Part shown: in pieces, positions 52,790 through 62,069 of the stretch
Layout of the letters: each line of letters opens with the position of its first letter
Position numbering within the stretch: the stretch's first letter is position 1
Assembly (NCBI GenBank): GCA_900313015.1
Contig: OMPR01000013.1
Coordinates: forward strand, 1 to 64,000
Direction: 5' to 3'
Origin: Rhodobacteraceae bacterium EL53
Lineage (GTDB): Bacteria > Pseudomonadota > Alphaproteobacteria > Rhodobacterales > Rhodobacteraceae
DNA: 64,000 nt
The notes under the pieces: model-generated
Seen by the model: the letters and a program-made list of their open reading frames with translations, nothing else
The model's database searches: none
Told to the model about the DNA's origin: nothing
Program-made: the position numbers and the translations under genes

Positions 52790-53185
52790 ATGCAACGTAC
52801 AGCCGTAAACCCATGGGATTGGTCCCAGAAACTTGGCTATAATCAGGCTGAAATCATCGAGGGGGCGACGCGGCAATTGATCTGTGCGGGTCAAACCGCG
52901 GTTGATGGGAAAGGGCTTCCGCAGCATCCCGGTGATATGCGCGCCCAGATCTGCCTTGCCCTTGATAATCTGGAGGCCGTGCTGGCAGGCGCGGACATGA
53001 CACTGCGCAATGTTATCCGGCTTGGGGTCTATGTGACCGATGTGGATGAGGCGCTGAAACACTTTGATGTGCTTGGAATGCGGTTCGGGCCGTTTCAAGC
53101 AGCGCCTCCAATGACTTTGCTGGGTGTGGACCGATTGGCGATTCCCGGGTTGTTGTTCGAAATCGAAGCCACCGCAGCGATGTGA
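52790..53185 (+). CDS. RidA-family enamine/imine deaminase
   Basis: A 131-residue Rid protein. RidA hydrolyses the reactive imines made by PLP enzymes. The text RQLICAGQTAVDGKGLPQHPGDMRAQICLALDNLEAVL fits in short blocks, but the normal catalytic Arg region near the end reads PPMTLLGVDRLAIPG, lacking the usual PARS. It may have other specificity. Regulated by the divergent WYL gene. Confidence 0.85.
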   Translation: MQRTAVNPWDWSQKLGYNQAEIIEGATRQLICAGQTAVDGKGLPQHPGDMRAQICLALDNLEAVLAGADMTLRNVIRLGVYVTDVDEALKHFDVLGMRFGPFQAAPPMTLLGVDRLAIPGLLFEIEATAAM

Positions 53186-53197
53186 TTTAGAACAAAA

Positions 53198-53226
53198 AAG
53201 ACCGGCGCGGTGGGCGCGCCGGTCTT
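53198..53226. terminator. Bidirectional terminator between RidA and tpa
   Basis: AAGACCGGCGCG and CGCGCCGGTCTT form a perfect 12 bp stem around GTGGG. The left side AAAAAA gives a U-tract for the minus strand. It ends both convergent genes. Confidence 0.9.
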
Positions 53227-53275
53227 GAGTATACACCCACCTTGCCGGGGAGAGGCAGAGGGTGGGCGTAATCGG

Positions 53276-54673
53276 TTAGCCGAACACGCGACCCAGCGCA
53301 CCATCAACAGCATCGGTGATCTGGTCGATGTCGTCTGCGGTGGCGATCAGAGCGGGCGAGAAACACAGGGTGTTGTTCTTGCCCGGAATCGACCGGTTGG
53401 TCACACCAATAATGACGCCCTGGTTCATACAGTCGGCAACAACCGCCTGCGCCAGTTTTTCGTCAACGGGTTCTTTGGTGGACCGGTCTGCGACCAGTTC
53501 GGCACCGAGGAACAAGCCTTTGCCGCGCACATCGCCGACAACTTTGTGCTTTTCCATCAGCGCGTGGAGGTTGCCCATCATGTGCTCGCCCATGGCGTTA
53601 CAGTTATCAAGCAGGTTTTCGTCCTGAATGATGCGCATGTTCTCGATCGCAGCAGCAGGACCTGCGGTACAACCACCAAAGGTCGAGATGTCGCGGAAGT
53701 AGTTCAGCGGGTCATCGGTGTTGTCTTTGAACAGGTCAAAGACCGCATCGGTGGTGACCATGCAGGCAATCGCGGCATACCCAGAGGCTACACCTTTGGC
53801 CATGGTCACGAAATCCGGCTTGATGCCGTACTGCTGATAGCCAAACCAAGTGCCGGTGCGGCCAACGCCACAAACAACTTCGTCGATGTGCAGCAGGACG
53901 TCGTACTTTTTGCAGATTTCCTGAACACGTTCCCAATAGCCGGTGGGGGCTTCGATCACACCACCGCCTGCGGTGACCGGTTCGAGGCACAGCGCGCCAA
54001 CGGTTTCCGGACCTTCGCGCAGAATCACCTCTTCGATTGCGTCTGCAGCAGCGTGACCAAAGGCTTCTCCGGACAGATCTTCGTGACCCAGTTCGTGCTT
54101 GCGGTATTCCATGCAGTGCGGAACGCGGATGAATCCGGGCGCAAAGGGACCGTATTGTGCGTTCCGCTCGTCCTGACCACCGGCTGACATGGTTGCCAGT
54201 GTCGAGCCGTGATAATCGCGATCCCGATATAGGATCTTGGTTTTCTTGCCGCCATAGCGCTTATGCGCGATCTGACGAACCAGTTTGAACACCTTCTCGT
54301 TCGCCTCGGACCCAGAGTTGGTGTAATAGACGCGGTTCATGCCCGGCATCTTGTCGATCAGCATTTCCGCAAAGATCGAGCCGGGGATCGAGCCCGCCGA
54401 CTGAGCGAAATAGTTCATTTTGATCAGCTGGTTATAGACCGCCTTGGCGATTGATTCGCGGCCGTAGCCAACGTTAACGGTCCAGACACCGCCGGACACA
54501 GCATCCAGGTGCTCTTTGCCCTTTTGGTCCCAGACGCGCATGCCTTTGCCTTCGACGATGATGCGGGGATCATTGGCTTCAAGGGGCTTATGCTGCAGCA
54601 GGTGGTGCCAGATATGGGCGCGGTCTGCTTCGACTACGCGTGAGATATCATTTTCATTGAACGTGCCGTCCAT
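53276..54673 (-). CDS. tpa: Taurine:pyruvate aminotransferase
   Basis: A 465-residue class III PLP aminotransferase. Key blocks: NSGSEANEKVFKLVRQ, YHGSTLATMSAGGQDERN, VICDEV-like LLHIDEVVCGVGRTG, and the Schiff-base Lys in TMAKGVASGYA. The taurine enzyme of the Roseobacter/Paracoccus group converts taurine and pyruvate to sulfoacetaldehyde and alanine. It is divergent from tauA. Sulfoacetaldehyde acetyltransferase (xsc) is not in the window, so it is encoded elsewhere if present. Confidence 0.88.
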   Translation of the reverse strand: MDGTFNENDISRVVEADRAHIWHHLLQHKPLEANDPRIIVEGKGMRVWDQKGKEHLDAVSGGVWTVNVGYGRESIAKAVYNQLIKMNYFAQSAGSIPGSIFAEMLIDKMPGMNRVYYTNSGSEANEKVFKLVRQIAHKRYGGKKTKILYRDRDYHGSTLATMSAGGQDERNAQYGPFAPGFIRVPHCMEYRKHELGHEDLSGEAFGHAAADAIEEVILREGPETVGALCLEPVTAGGGVIEAPTGYWERVQEICKKYDVLLHIDEVVCGVGRTGTWFGYQQYGIKPDFVTMAKGVASGYAAIACMVTTDAVFDLFKDNTDDPLNYFRDISTFGGCTAGPAAAIENMRIIQDENLLDNCNAMGEHMMGNLHALMEKHKVVGDVRGKGLFLGAELVADRSTKEPVDEKLAQAVVADCMNQGVIIGVTNRSIPGKNNTLCFSPALIATADDIDQITDAVDGALGRVFG

Positions 54674-55086
54674 GACAGGTCCTTTCTGGTTGGAATGGGG
54701 CGCTTTGGCTCGGATTGCACATACCTCAACCTGAACCTGCTTCTAATGTCCAGAAGGGCTGAAAAATAGTGCACTCGGATAGGGCCAGTTATGGATCGAC
54801 ATATAGCCAGAGATAATATGAGCAAATTCTGCAACGGGTCCTTTGAAGCATTATTTGCCTGAAAAACCTCGGAAAAGTAATGTTTGGGTTTTTGAAAGAT
54901 TCAGTTCACCATCTTCAAGTTTTGGCGAAAGTGAAGAAAAACCGTTGATTGATAAGGGAATATCGGCTCGGATCAGAGTCGGGCGCTGACTCCTCACGGC
55001 GGCGCTTGCGAAAATCATACCAGAGGCGGACGACCGCCCAATACATCCGATCCGCTGAAAACCGGCGGGCAACAGGGAGACTACGA
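54674..55086. promoter_or_regulatory. Divergent tpa / tauA promoter region
   Basis: About 410 bp without a gene. It holds the promoters of two divergent genes of taurine use. On the minus strand near 54741-54757 is CTTCTGGACATTAGAAG, which includes CTGGAC, a core of sites reported for TauR regulators as I recall; no tauR gene is in the window. Otherwise I see no RNA gene or ORF I would support. GGGAG at 55075 is the tauA ribosome site. Confidence 0.45.
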
Positions 55087-56091
55087 ATGACAATTAAATC
55101 AAAGCTGATGGGTGCCGTCGCTGGCGTGGCCATGATCGCGGGCGCTGCGCCGGCAATGGCTGCGGATGGCGAAATCACCGTTGCCTATTTCCTCGAATGG
55201 CCGATGCCATTTGAATACGCAAAGGTAAAAGGCACGTATGACAAGGAAATGGGCGTCAAGGTGAACTGGGTCAGCTTTGACACCGGCACAGCCATGAGCG
55301 CGGCGATGGCGTCGGGCGATGTTCATATTTCCGTCAGCCAGGGCATTCCACCGTTTGTTGTTGCGGCAAGTGCCGGACAGGACATTCAAGTGGTTGATGT
55401 CGCTGTGAGCTATTCCGAGAACGACAACTGCGTTGTTAGCAGCGCGCTGGAAATCGACAAAGAATCAGCCGGTGAACTGGCGGGTAAAAAGGTCGCTGTT
55501 CCGCTGGGTACAGCGGCGCATTACGGTTTTCTGGGTCAGATGGCGCATTTCGGTGTAGATCTGGGTAGCTTGGAAATCGTTGACATGGCACCAGCCGAAA
55601 GTGCCGCGGCACTGGCGCAGGGCTCCATCGATATGGCCTGTGGCTGGGGTGGCGCACTGCGTCGCATGAAAGAGCACGGCAACATCCTGTTGACTGGCGC
55701 AGAAAAAGAAGAGCTGGGTCTGCTGGTGTTTGATGCCACAACAGCCCCTGCTGCGTTTGTCGCTGAAGAAGGCGAATTGCTGGCGAAGTTCCTGAAAGTT
55801 ACCGCAGACGCAAATGCGATGTGGAATAGTGGCGACCACATGGACGAAATGCTGCCGGTTATTGCCAAAGACGCTGGTATGGATCTGGAAGATGCCAAAG
55901 CCACGATCGCGACCTTTGGGTTCCCAAGCATTGATGAGCAGCTGTCGGCCAAATGGCTCGGCGGTGGTACGCAGGGCTTCATGAAAGGTGTTGCGGATGT
56001 GTTTGTCGAAGCGGGCAGCATCGACTCTGCACTGGACAGCTATGAAAATGCAGTAAGCACCGCGCCGCTCATGGCCGCCAAAGGTATGTAA
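55087..56091 (+). CDS. tauA: Taurine ABC transporter substrate-binding protein
   Basis: A 334-residue periplasmic protein. Signal peptide MTIKSKLMGAVAGVAMIAGAAP ends near AMA-AD (residue 27). The mature protein begins GEITVAYFLEWPMPFEYAK, with the Trp/Glu pocket that TauA uses for sulfonates; ASGDVHISVSQGI and CGWGGALRRM follow. It delivers taurine to TauBC. The ATG at 55087 begins the signal peptide after GGGAG. Two hairpins lie after the gene. Confidence 0.9.
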   Translation: MTIKSKLMGAVAGVAMIAGAAPAMAADGEITVAYFLEWPMPFEYAKVKGTYDKEMGVKVNWVSFDTGTAMSAAMASGDVHISVSQGIPPFVVAASAGQDIQVVDVAVSYSENDNCVVSSALEIDKESAGELAGKKVAVPLGTAAHYGFLGQMAHFGVDLGSLEIVDMAPAESAAALAQGSIDMACGWGGALRRMKEHGNILLTGAEKEELGLLVFDATTAPAAFVAEEGELLAKFLKVTADANAMWNSGDHMDEMLPVIAKDAGMDLEDAKATIATFGFPSIDEQLSAKWLGGGTQGFMKGVADVFVEAGSIDSALDSYENAVSTAPLMAAKGM

Positions 56092-56110
56092 GCTAAGACT
56101 GAAACTCAGC

Positions 56111-56134
56111 GGCGGGCAGATGAAACTGCCCGCC
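56111..56134. other. Stem-loop in the tauA-tauB spacer
   Basis: GGCGGGCAG, ATGAAA, CTGCCCGCC: a perfect 9 bp stem 20 nt after the tauA stop. No U-tract follows, so it probably protects the 3' end of the tauA part of the mRNA, as REP-like hairpins do for binding-protein genes. Confidence 0.6.
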
Positions 56135-56150
56135 ACGCATTCTGCTCTCC

Positions 56151-56173
56151 AGCCCCAAAATGGGGCTGTTTTT
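56151..56173 (+). terminator. Internal (leaky) terminator between tauA and tauB
   Basis: AGCCCCA, AAA, TGGGGCT followed by GTTTTTG. It lies 48 nt before tauB and would lower read-through, giving more TauA than TauBC. Confidence 0.75.
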
Positions 56174-56221
56174 GCCCGGTAGAGGCAAAACGAAAAGCAG
56201 GACCTTTCTGGAAGGGGAACC

Positions 56222-57028
56222 ATGTCCGGACTATCAATCGAAAGCATCTCAATGCGCTTTGACCTGCCAAATGGTGGATCAGTTCAAGCGTTGAAAGATG
56301 TGTCACTGCACCTGAAAGAAGGTGAGCTGTTGAGCGTGCTGGGGCCTTCGGGCTGCGGGAAAACCACGCTTTTGAATATTTTGGCAGGCTTTTTGGCCCC
56401 GACTGAGGGTCAGATTGTCATGAACGGGCACACGGTTCAGGGGCCGGATGCGGAACGCGGGATGGTGTTCCAGCAAGGCGCCTTGTTCGAGTGGATGAGC
56501 GTGCGTGACAACGTCGGGTTCGGCCCCAAGATGAAAGGGATGCCAAACGCGGAAAAAGCCGAGATCGTCGACCATCTTTTAGATGTTGTCGGTTTGCAGG
56601 ATTTTAAGGAAAAGGCGGTTTATGAGCTGTCGGGCGGGATGCAGCAGCGTGTTGCGCTGGCGCGGTGTCTGGCCAATGACCCGGACGTCATCTTGATGGA
56701 TGAGCCGTTGGGGGCCTTGGACGCGCTGACCCGTGAAAAGATGCAATCTCTGGTGCTGAAGCTGTGGAAAGAGACGGGTAAGACCATCATCTTGATCACA
56801 CACTCGGTCGAAGAAGCATTGTTGTTGGGCGAACGCCTGATCGTTATGGCGCCCCGTCCGGGCCGCATTCACAAAGAATACCGACTGCCGTTCGCGGACA
56901 TGGGCGTTGGCGCAGATCTGCGTGAGGTCAAGAAACACCCTGATTATGCTCCGACCCGTGAAGAGATCCTGAACATGATCTGGAACATGGAAGAAGAGAT
57001 CATGGGCCGCACGGAGGACGCATCATGA
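56222..57028 (+). CDS. tauB: Taurine ABC transporter ATP-binding protein
   Basis: A 268-residue ABC ATPase. Walker A is GPSGCGKTT (about 42-50), signature LSGGMQQRVALARCLAN, Walker B VILMDEPLGALD and switch His in ITHSVEEA. Its stop overlaps tauC by 4 nt. AAGGGG precedes the start. Confidence 0.95.
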   Translation: MSGLSIESISMRFDLPNGGSVQALKDVSLHLKEGELLSVLGPSGCGKTTLLNILAGFLAPTEGQIVMNGHTVQGPDAERGMVFQQGALFEWMSVRDNVGFGPKMKGMPNAEKAEIVDHLLDVVGLQDFKEKAVYELSGGMQQRVALARCLANDPDVILMDEPLGALDALTREKMQSLVLKLWKETGKTIILITHSVEEALLLGERLIVMAPRPGRIHKEYRLPFADMGVGADLREVKKHPDYAPTREEILNMIWNMEEEIMGRTEDAS

Positions 57029-58302
57029 CCAGCCTGATCCCATTTTTCGTATATATCGCGATCTTTGTCGGCGCCTTTTATACAGTGCGATTCATCGCGC
57101 AAAAGACGGCGGTTCAGGACTATACATCGCTCAAGACGGTGACGTTCGGCGACGAAAGTGCGGTTCAGTCGAACCGGGCGGCGTCAATCGTTTCGATTGT
57201 CACTATTTTTGTTCTGTGGGGGGCCTTTACCGGGTCCAGCCTGATGCCAAGCTTCATGCACGCGCCGGGGCCGTTTATCGGAGACACCACGTTCACCTAC
57301 ACTGCGCAGGCGCCGGATGGCACCAAGGATGACGCCACGGTGCACGTGCGTGTGCATCCCGCAGATGAGAAACCGGATGCGATCGAGGCCGCGTCGGGTG
57401 ACGGATTTGCCAAAGACGATGCGCTGAACATGATAGCGTGGCGCAGTAAGTTGATCCCTGTCGACAAGAACGACGAAATCACCAAAAAAGACGGCGCTAA
57501 AATCGTTGCGATTGACGGTCAGCCGATTGCGCCGGGTGATTCTGTTTCGGTTGGCGATGGCAAGGTGACTTTGTCCGACAAAGGGACGCCAAACTTTGTG
57601 CCAAACAAAGGCTGGCAGATGGAGCCGATCTGGTTGCCGTCTCCCGAAGCGGTGGTCAAGCGGACCATTGAAATTGCCAATCAAGGTTATCAGGGGTCGA
57701 CCCTGTGGGAACACCTTGGTTACTCGCTTATGCGTGTGATTGTCGGGTTCTTCTTTGGTGCGCTGGTGGGTATTCCACTGGGCTATGCCATGGGCTTGAG
57801 CGACTGGGCACGCGGCTGGTTTGATCCGATCGTGGAATTCATGCGTCCTGTACCGCCACTTGCTTTGATCCCGCTGGTGATCATTTGGGCCGGTATCGGT
57901 GAAAGCGGCAAGATCATCCTGCTGTTCCTTGCGGCGCTCTGGATTATGGCGATTGCCTCTCGGTCAGGGGTGTCGGGTGTCAAGATCTCGAAGGTGCACG
58001 CGGCCTATTCATTGGGCGCGAACAAGCGCCAGATCATGCGGTATGTCATTGTGCCGAACTCACTGCCCGAGATCTTTACCGGTGCACGTGTTGCGATGGG
58101 CGTCTGTTGGGGCACGGTTGTGGCTGCGGAACTTGTGGCGGCTGAAAAGGGCGCTGGTAAGATGATCGTAACGGCCTCCAAGTTCCAGAACACGGATATC
58201 GTGATCATGGGGATCATCCTGATTGGGATCATTGGCTTTAGCATCGACATGCTGATGCGCTGGGCTGAAAAATTCCTGGTGCCATGGAAAGGCAAAGGTT
58301 GA
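57025..58302 (+). CDS. tauC: Taurine ABC transporter permease with an N-terminal insert domain
   Basis: A 425-residue permease, well above the about 275 residues usual for TauC. Helix 1 is about 4-22, a linker follows, helix 2 about 54-71. Residues about 76-205 form a polar, beta-rich stretch (TFTYTAQAPDGTKDDATVHVRV) between helix 2 and the LPSPEAVVK block that begins the normal core. The core has the EAA loop SLPEIFTGARVAMGVCWG. The extra domain probably faces the periplasm near the binding protein. Confidence 0.9.
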   Translation: MTSLIPFFVYIAIFVGAFYTVRFIAQKTAVQDYTSLKTVTFGDESAVQSNRAASIVSIVTIFVLWGAFTGSSLMPSFMHAPGPFIGDTTFTYTAQAPDGTKDDATVHVRVHPADEKPDAIEAASGDGFAKDDALNMIAWRSKLIPVDKNDEITKKDGAKIVAIDGQPIAPGDSVSVGDGKVTLSDKGTPNFVPNKGWQMEPIWLPSPEAVVKRTIEIANQGYQGSTLWEHLGYSLMRVIVGFFFGALVGIPLGYAMGLSDWARGWFDPIVEFMRPVPPLALIPLVIIWAGIGESGKIILLFLAALWIMAIASRSGVSGVKISKVHAAYSLGANKRQIMRYVIVPNSLPEIFTGARVAMGVCWGTVVAAELVAAEKGAGKMIVTASKFQNTDIVIMGIILIGIIGFSIDMLMRWAEKFLVPWKGKG

Positions 58303-58344
58303 TCCAGACATAAGATAAAAAGACCACCACTCACGAAAGACTTG

Positions 58345-58371
58345 CCGGGGCGTTCGCGTCCCGGTTTTTTT
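58345..58371 (+). terminator. Rho-independent terminator after tauC
   Basis: CCGGGGCG and CGTCCCGG with a UUCG tetraloop, then seven T residues. An outer stem of CACCAC/GTGGTG flanks it. It separates tauABC from the phosphoesterase gene. Confidence 0.9.
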
Positions 58372-58564
58372 GTGGTGAGATGTGTGTTTGGGGCTGAATT
58401 GTCCCTTTTGGGTGCTGGACATTGCCTTTGACCTTGGAGGGCTGCTAAGGCACGGTTCCAAATGCGCCCCTCTCAAGAGACCTAGGGCATTGGTGCAGAG
58501 TACGCGGCGTTTCAGCTGATGTGCTGATGGCGCAATGTTGGGGCACGGACAGGGGGCAATTGTC

Positions 58565-60289
58565 GTGAGCGAACCGCTTTTTACTTTGGCTGTGATTGCA
58601 GACACGCATATGCGCGCGCCTGACGGGGATCTGTCTTCGCCGTATTCTGTGAATGCAAAAGCCAATGATCGGGCTGCGGTTGCGGTTGATCTGATACATG
58701 CGCAAAACCCAGTTTTGACGATCCATCTGGGCGACATGGTGCATGCGTTGCCGCATATGGAAGAGTATGACGCTGCCTGTGAAGAGGCGCAGCGGATCTT
58801 GTCGGGGTTGCATCCTACGTTACATTTTGTTCCCGGAAATCACGATATTGGCGACAAACCGTTAGAGGCCTCGCCTGCCAACGTGGTGACGCAGCAAACT
58901 GCGGCGCGGTATTCGGACCACTTTGGTGCCCAGTGGCATCATGTGGATCATGGCGACTGCCGGTTTGTGATGATCAACGCGTCGATCGTGAATTCGGGTT
59001 TGCCGGCCGAAGAAGAACAGCTCGCATGGTTGGAAAAGATCGTGCAGACTGAACAGCGCGTTTTTCTGTTCACCCATTACCCGCCGTTCATTGATACGCC
59101 GGATGAAGACGAACATTACGACAATTATGGCGAACCGGGGCGGTCGCGGGTGATTGAAATTGCACGCAAACATAAGATCGAAGCGGTGCTGTCCGGGCAC
59201 GTGCATCAGTTCTTTTTCAACCGGGTGGAAGATACGAAATATTACTGCCTGCCCTCGACCAGCTTTGTGCGACAGGACTACTCAGAGCTTTATAACGTTG
59301 CACCGGACACGGATTTCGGACGCAATGATCTGGGCAAATTCGGCGTCACGTTGATTGATGTTTACGAGGATGGGCACAAGCTGCGGTTTTTACCCACGGG
59401 CGGGGCGGAATCAACTGCGGTTGTTGATTTGAGCCTGCGCAAGCCTGCAGCCAAAACCGAGCTGACGCCGTTTATGCGCCATGCTTGGTATCAGAGCCGG
59501 GATTTGCCCTATACCGGGGCGAAAGAGGAATTTGGGCGCAAGCGGGCGCGTAACGATTATCCGTTGTTGCGGTTGTGGCAGATGGGGATTGAGACCGTGC
59601 GCACGCCCTTGGTCGATCTGGCCCATGCGGAAAGCCGCCGCCGGGTGCAGGATTTTGCCAGCACGGGCATTCGGTTCCATATGTTCACCACCTCGATGCC
59701 CTCGGCGGCAGTACTGCAGCTGATTGCAGACAATGCGCATGTGTTGTCGGCGCTTGAGATTGTTCAAGTGGACGAGGACCTGACCCGCGTCAAAGCCATC
59801 GCCAAGGCGTTTCTAAAGGTTACGGATGTGCCGATTTATGTCAGCCGTCCCGGATCGTCGGCGGATGAGGTGATTGTGGGGCGGATGTTCTCGCACAATG
59901 TTTGGACCGGCTATCGCTATGCCAATCGCGCTGAAGTACTGGATGCGCTTGCGGATACCGCCTTGCCGTTGCGACCCATTTTTGCGGTGGCGTGGCGGGC
60001 AGACTGGGTAGGCAAAATTAGCGGAATGCAGGCTGAATTTGCCAAGCGCGGTATTCAGGGCGCGGCGGCTGTTCAATTGATGACGGGCAACCCTGAAACC
60101 GCCAATTTTGATGAGGAATACATCGAAGAGGGCGTGCTAGAATTGATGCGCAACCGAGATGCGTTTCCATTGGTTTCGTTGATGTTGGACACCTTTGAGA
60201 CCTTTGACCGGGGTTTCAACCCGCGAGCGGGATTGATTGATCGGGTTGGGAATCTGACAGCGGCGGGGCGAGCGCTGACAAAACTTTAG
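58565..60289 (+). CDS. Metallophosphoesterase with unassigned C-terminal domain
   Basis: A 574-residue protein from GTG 58565 (AGGGGG upstream; ATG 58535 adds ten residues). Residues 1-270 are a calcineurin-type metallophosphoesterase: ADTHMR, IHLGDMVHA, VPGNHDIGD, FTHYPP and GHVHQFFF hold the expected Asp, His and Asn ligands. Residues about 290-574 are a separate domain, perhaps a TIM-barrel by its alternating pattern (FAVAWRADWVGKISGM, ISGMQAEFAKRGIQG), that I do not recognise. It follows tauABC but has a terminator in front. Confidence 0.85.
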   Translation: MSEPLFTLAVIADTHMRAPDGDLSSPYSVNAKANDRAAVAVDLIHAQNPVLTIHLGDMVHALPHMEEYDAACEEAQRILSGLHPTLHFVPGNHDIGDKPLEASPANVVTQQTAARYSDHFGAQWHHVDHGDCRFVMINASIVNSGLPAEEEQLAWLEKIVQTEQRVFLFTHYPPFIDTPDEDEHYDNYGEPGRSRVIEIARKHKIEAVLSGHVHQFFFNRVEDTKYYCLPSTSFVRQDYSELYNVAPDTDFGRNDLGKFGVTLIDVYEDGHKLRFLPTGGAESTAVVDLSLRKPAAKTELTPFMRHAWYQSRDLPYTGAKEEFGRKRARNDYPLLRLWQMGIETVRTPLVDLAHAESRRRVQDFASTGIRFHMFTTSMPSAAVLQLIADNAHVLSALEIVQVDEDLTRVKAIAKAFLKVTDVPIYVSRPGSSADEVIVGRMFSHNVWTGYRYANRAEVLDALADTALPLRPIFAVAWRADWVGKISGMQAEFAKRGIQGAAAVQLMTGNPETANFDEEYIEEGVLELMRNRDAFPLVSLMLDTFETFDRGFNPRAGLIDRVGNLTAAGRALTKL

Positions 60290-60396
60290 GTGCTTGAGGC
60301 CGGGGGTGCGATAATTGCGCCGGACATCATCTTTGTCTTTTCTCGGCGTTTGGTTCTGGCCATTATCCCCGTCAACGTGACAGAAAAGGGATAGCG

Positions 60397-62025
60397 ATGA
60401 CAACGCCGGGAATCTACGAACAGCATCTCGACCAGACACGAGCCAATCATACCGCGCTGTCACCGCTCAGCTATCTTGAACGGGCGGCTGCGGTTTATCC
60501 CGACTACCCTTCGGTGGTGTATGGCGCGCGCCGGTATACATGGGGTGAAACCTATGCGCGATGCCGTCAGTTAGCGAGTGCGCTGGCGGGACATGGTGTG
60601 GGGCGGGGCGATACCGTGTCGATCATCGCGGCCAATATTCCCGAACTCTACGAGGCCCACTTTGGGATTCCGATGCTTGGTGCGGTGCTGAACGCGATAA
60701 ACACCCGGCTGGATGCGCCGATCATTGCCTTTATTCTGCAGCATGCCGAAGCCAAGGTTTTGTTGGTAGATCCTGAGTTTTCCAGCGTTGTGCGCGAGGC
60801 GCTGACACAGGTGGATCGCCCGGACTTGTTGGTGATCGACATTGTCGATCCCAGTTTTGATGGCGGGGATCCGGTGGGGTCGCTGACTTATGACGCCCTG
60901 CTAGAGGCGGGGGATCCTGACTATCATTGGTCACTGCCCGTTGATGAGTGGGATGCGATTACACTGAACTATACCTCGGGGACGACAGGGAATCCCAAGG
61001 GGGTGGTGTATCACCATCGGGGGGCGGCCTTGAATGCGACCTCGAATATCCTGACATGGGGGATGCCGCAGCATTCCACCTATCTGTGGACCTTGCCGAT
61101 GTTCCATTGCAACGGCTGGTGTTTCCCTTGGGCCATGGCTGCGAATGCGGGGGTGTCGGTGTGTTTGCGTGCGGTACGGGCCGAACCGATTTATCAGGCG
61201 TTTCGCGACGAGAAGGTCACCCATTTTTGTGGCGCCCCGATTGTGTTGAACATGTTGGCCAATGCGCCTGATAAGCTGAAGGATTTTGATCACGAAATCA
61301 AGGTCATGACCGCGGGTGCACCGCCTCCGGCTGCGGTGATCGAGAATATGGAATCTATGGGGATCGAGGTCACGCATGTCTATGGGTTGACCGAAACTTA
61401 TGGTCCCTCGGTTGTCTGTGCGTGGAAGGATGAGTGGAACGACAAAGGGCCCGAAGATCGAGCGGCGCTGAAGGTGCGCCAGGGTGTGAAATACGTGGCC
61501 CTGTCCGGTCTGATGGTCGCCGATCCTGAAACGTTAGAGCCTGTTCCGTCTGATGGCGAAACCATGGGCGAGATTTTCATGCAGGGCAATATCGTGATGA
61601 AGGGGTATCTGAAAAATCCCGAAGCCACGGATAAGGCGTTTAAGGGCGGATGGTTTGCCAGTGGTGATTTGGGGGTTATGCACCCGGATGGCTATATCGC
61701 GCTCAAGGATCGATCCAAGGATATCATCATTTCGGGGGGTGAGAATATCTCGTCTGTTGAGATCGAAGATGTCCTGTACAAGCACCCCTCCGTGATGGAG
61801 GCGGCGGTTGTAGCGCGCCCGGATGACAAATGGGGCGAAACACCTTGTGCCTTTGTCGAACTAAAGCCGGGCAAAGACGCGACCGAGGCAGAGATGATTG
61901 CGTTTTGCCGCGATCACATGGCCCATTTCAAGGCACCCAGAACGGTTGTGTTTGGCAGCCTCCCCAAGACATCGACCGGCAAGATCCAGAAGTTTGTTCT
62001 GCGCGATCAGGCACGCGCACTTTAA
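60397..62025 (+). CDS. AMP-dependent acyl-CoA synthetase (ANL family)
   Basis: A 542-residue acyl-CoA ligase. The P-loop motif is YTSGTTGNPKG (192-202), the A5 motif YGLTETYGP, the A8 hinge GDLGVMHPDGYIALKDRSKD and the C-terminal catalytic Lys in PKTSTGKIQKF. It activates a carboxylic acid to its AMP ester and then to the CoA thioester. Similar proteins act on medium-chain or methylthiopropionate-type acids in Roseobacters; the substrate is not predictable here. Confidence 0.92.
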   Translation: MTTPGIYEQHLDQTRANHTALSPLSYLERAAAVYPDYPSVVYGARRYTWGETYARCRQLASALAGHGVGRGDTVSIIAANIPELYEAHFGIPMLGAVLNAINTRLDAPIIAFILQHAEAKVLLVDPEFSSVVREALTQVDRPDLLVIDIVDPSFDGGDPVGSLTYDALLEAGDPDYHWSLPVDEWDAITLNYTSGTTGNPKGVVYHHRGAALNATSNILTWGMPQHSTYLWTLPMFHCNGWCFPWAMAANAGVSVCLRAVRAEPIYQAFRDEKVTHFCGAPIVLNMLANAPDKLKDFDHEIKVMTAGAPPPAAVIENMESMGIEVTHVYGLTETYGPSVVCAWKDEWNDKGPEDRAALKVRQGVKYVALSGLMVADPETLEPVPSDGETMGEIFMQGNIVMKGYLKNPEATDKAFKGGWFASGDLGVMHPDGYIALKDRSKDIIISGGENISSVEIEDVLYKHPSVMEAAVVARPDDKWGETPCAFVELKPGKDATEAEMIAFCRDHMAHFKAPRTVVFGSLPKTSTGKIQKFVLRDQARAL

Positions 62026-62069
62026 TCGGCACATGGCCCCGCTGTGGGGTGGGGCCATGACGCTTGGGG

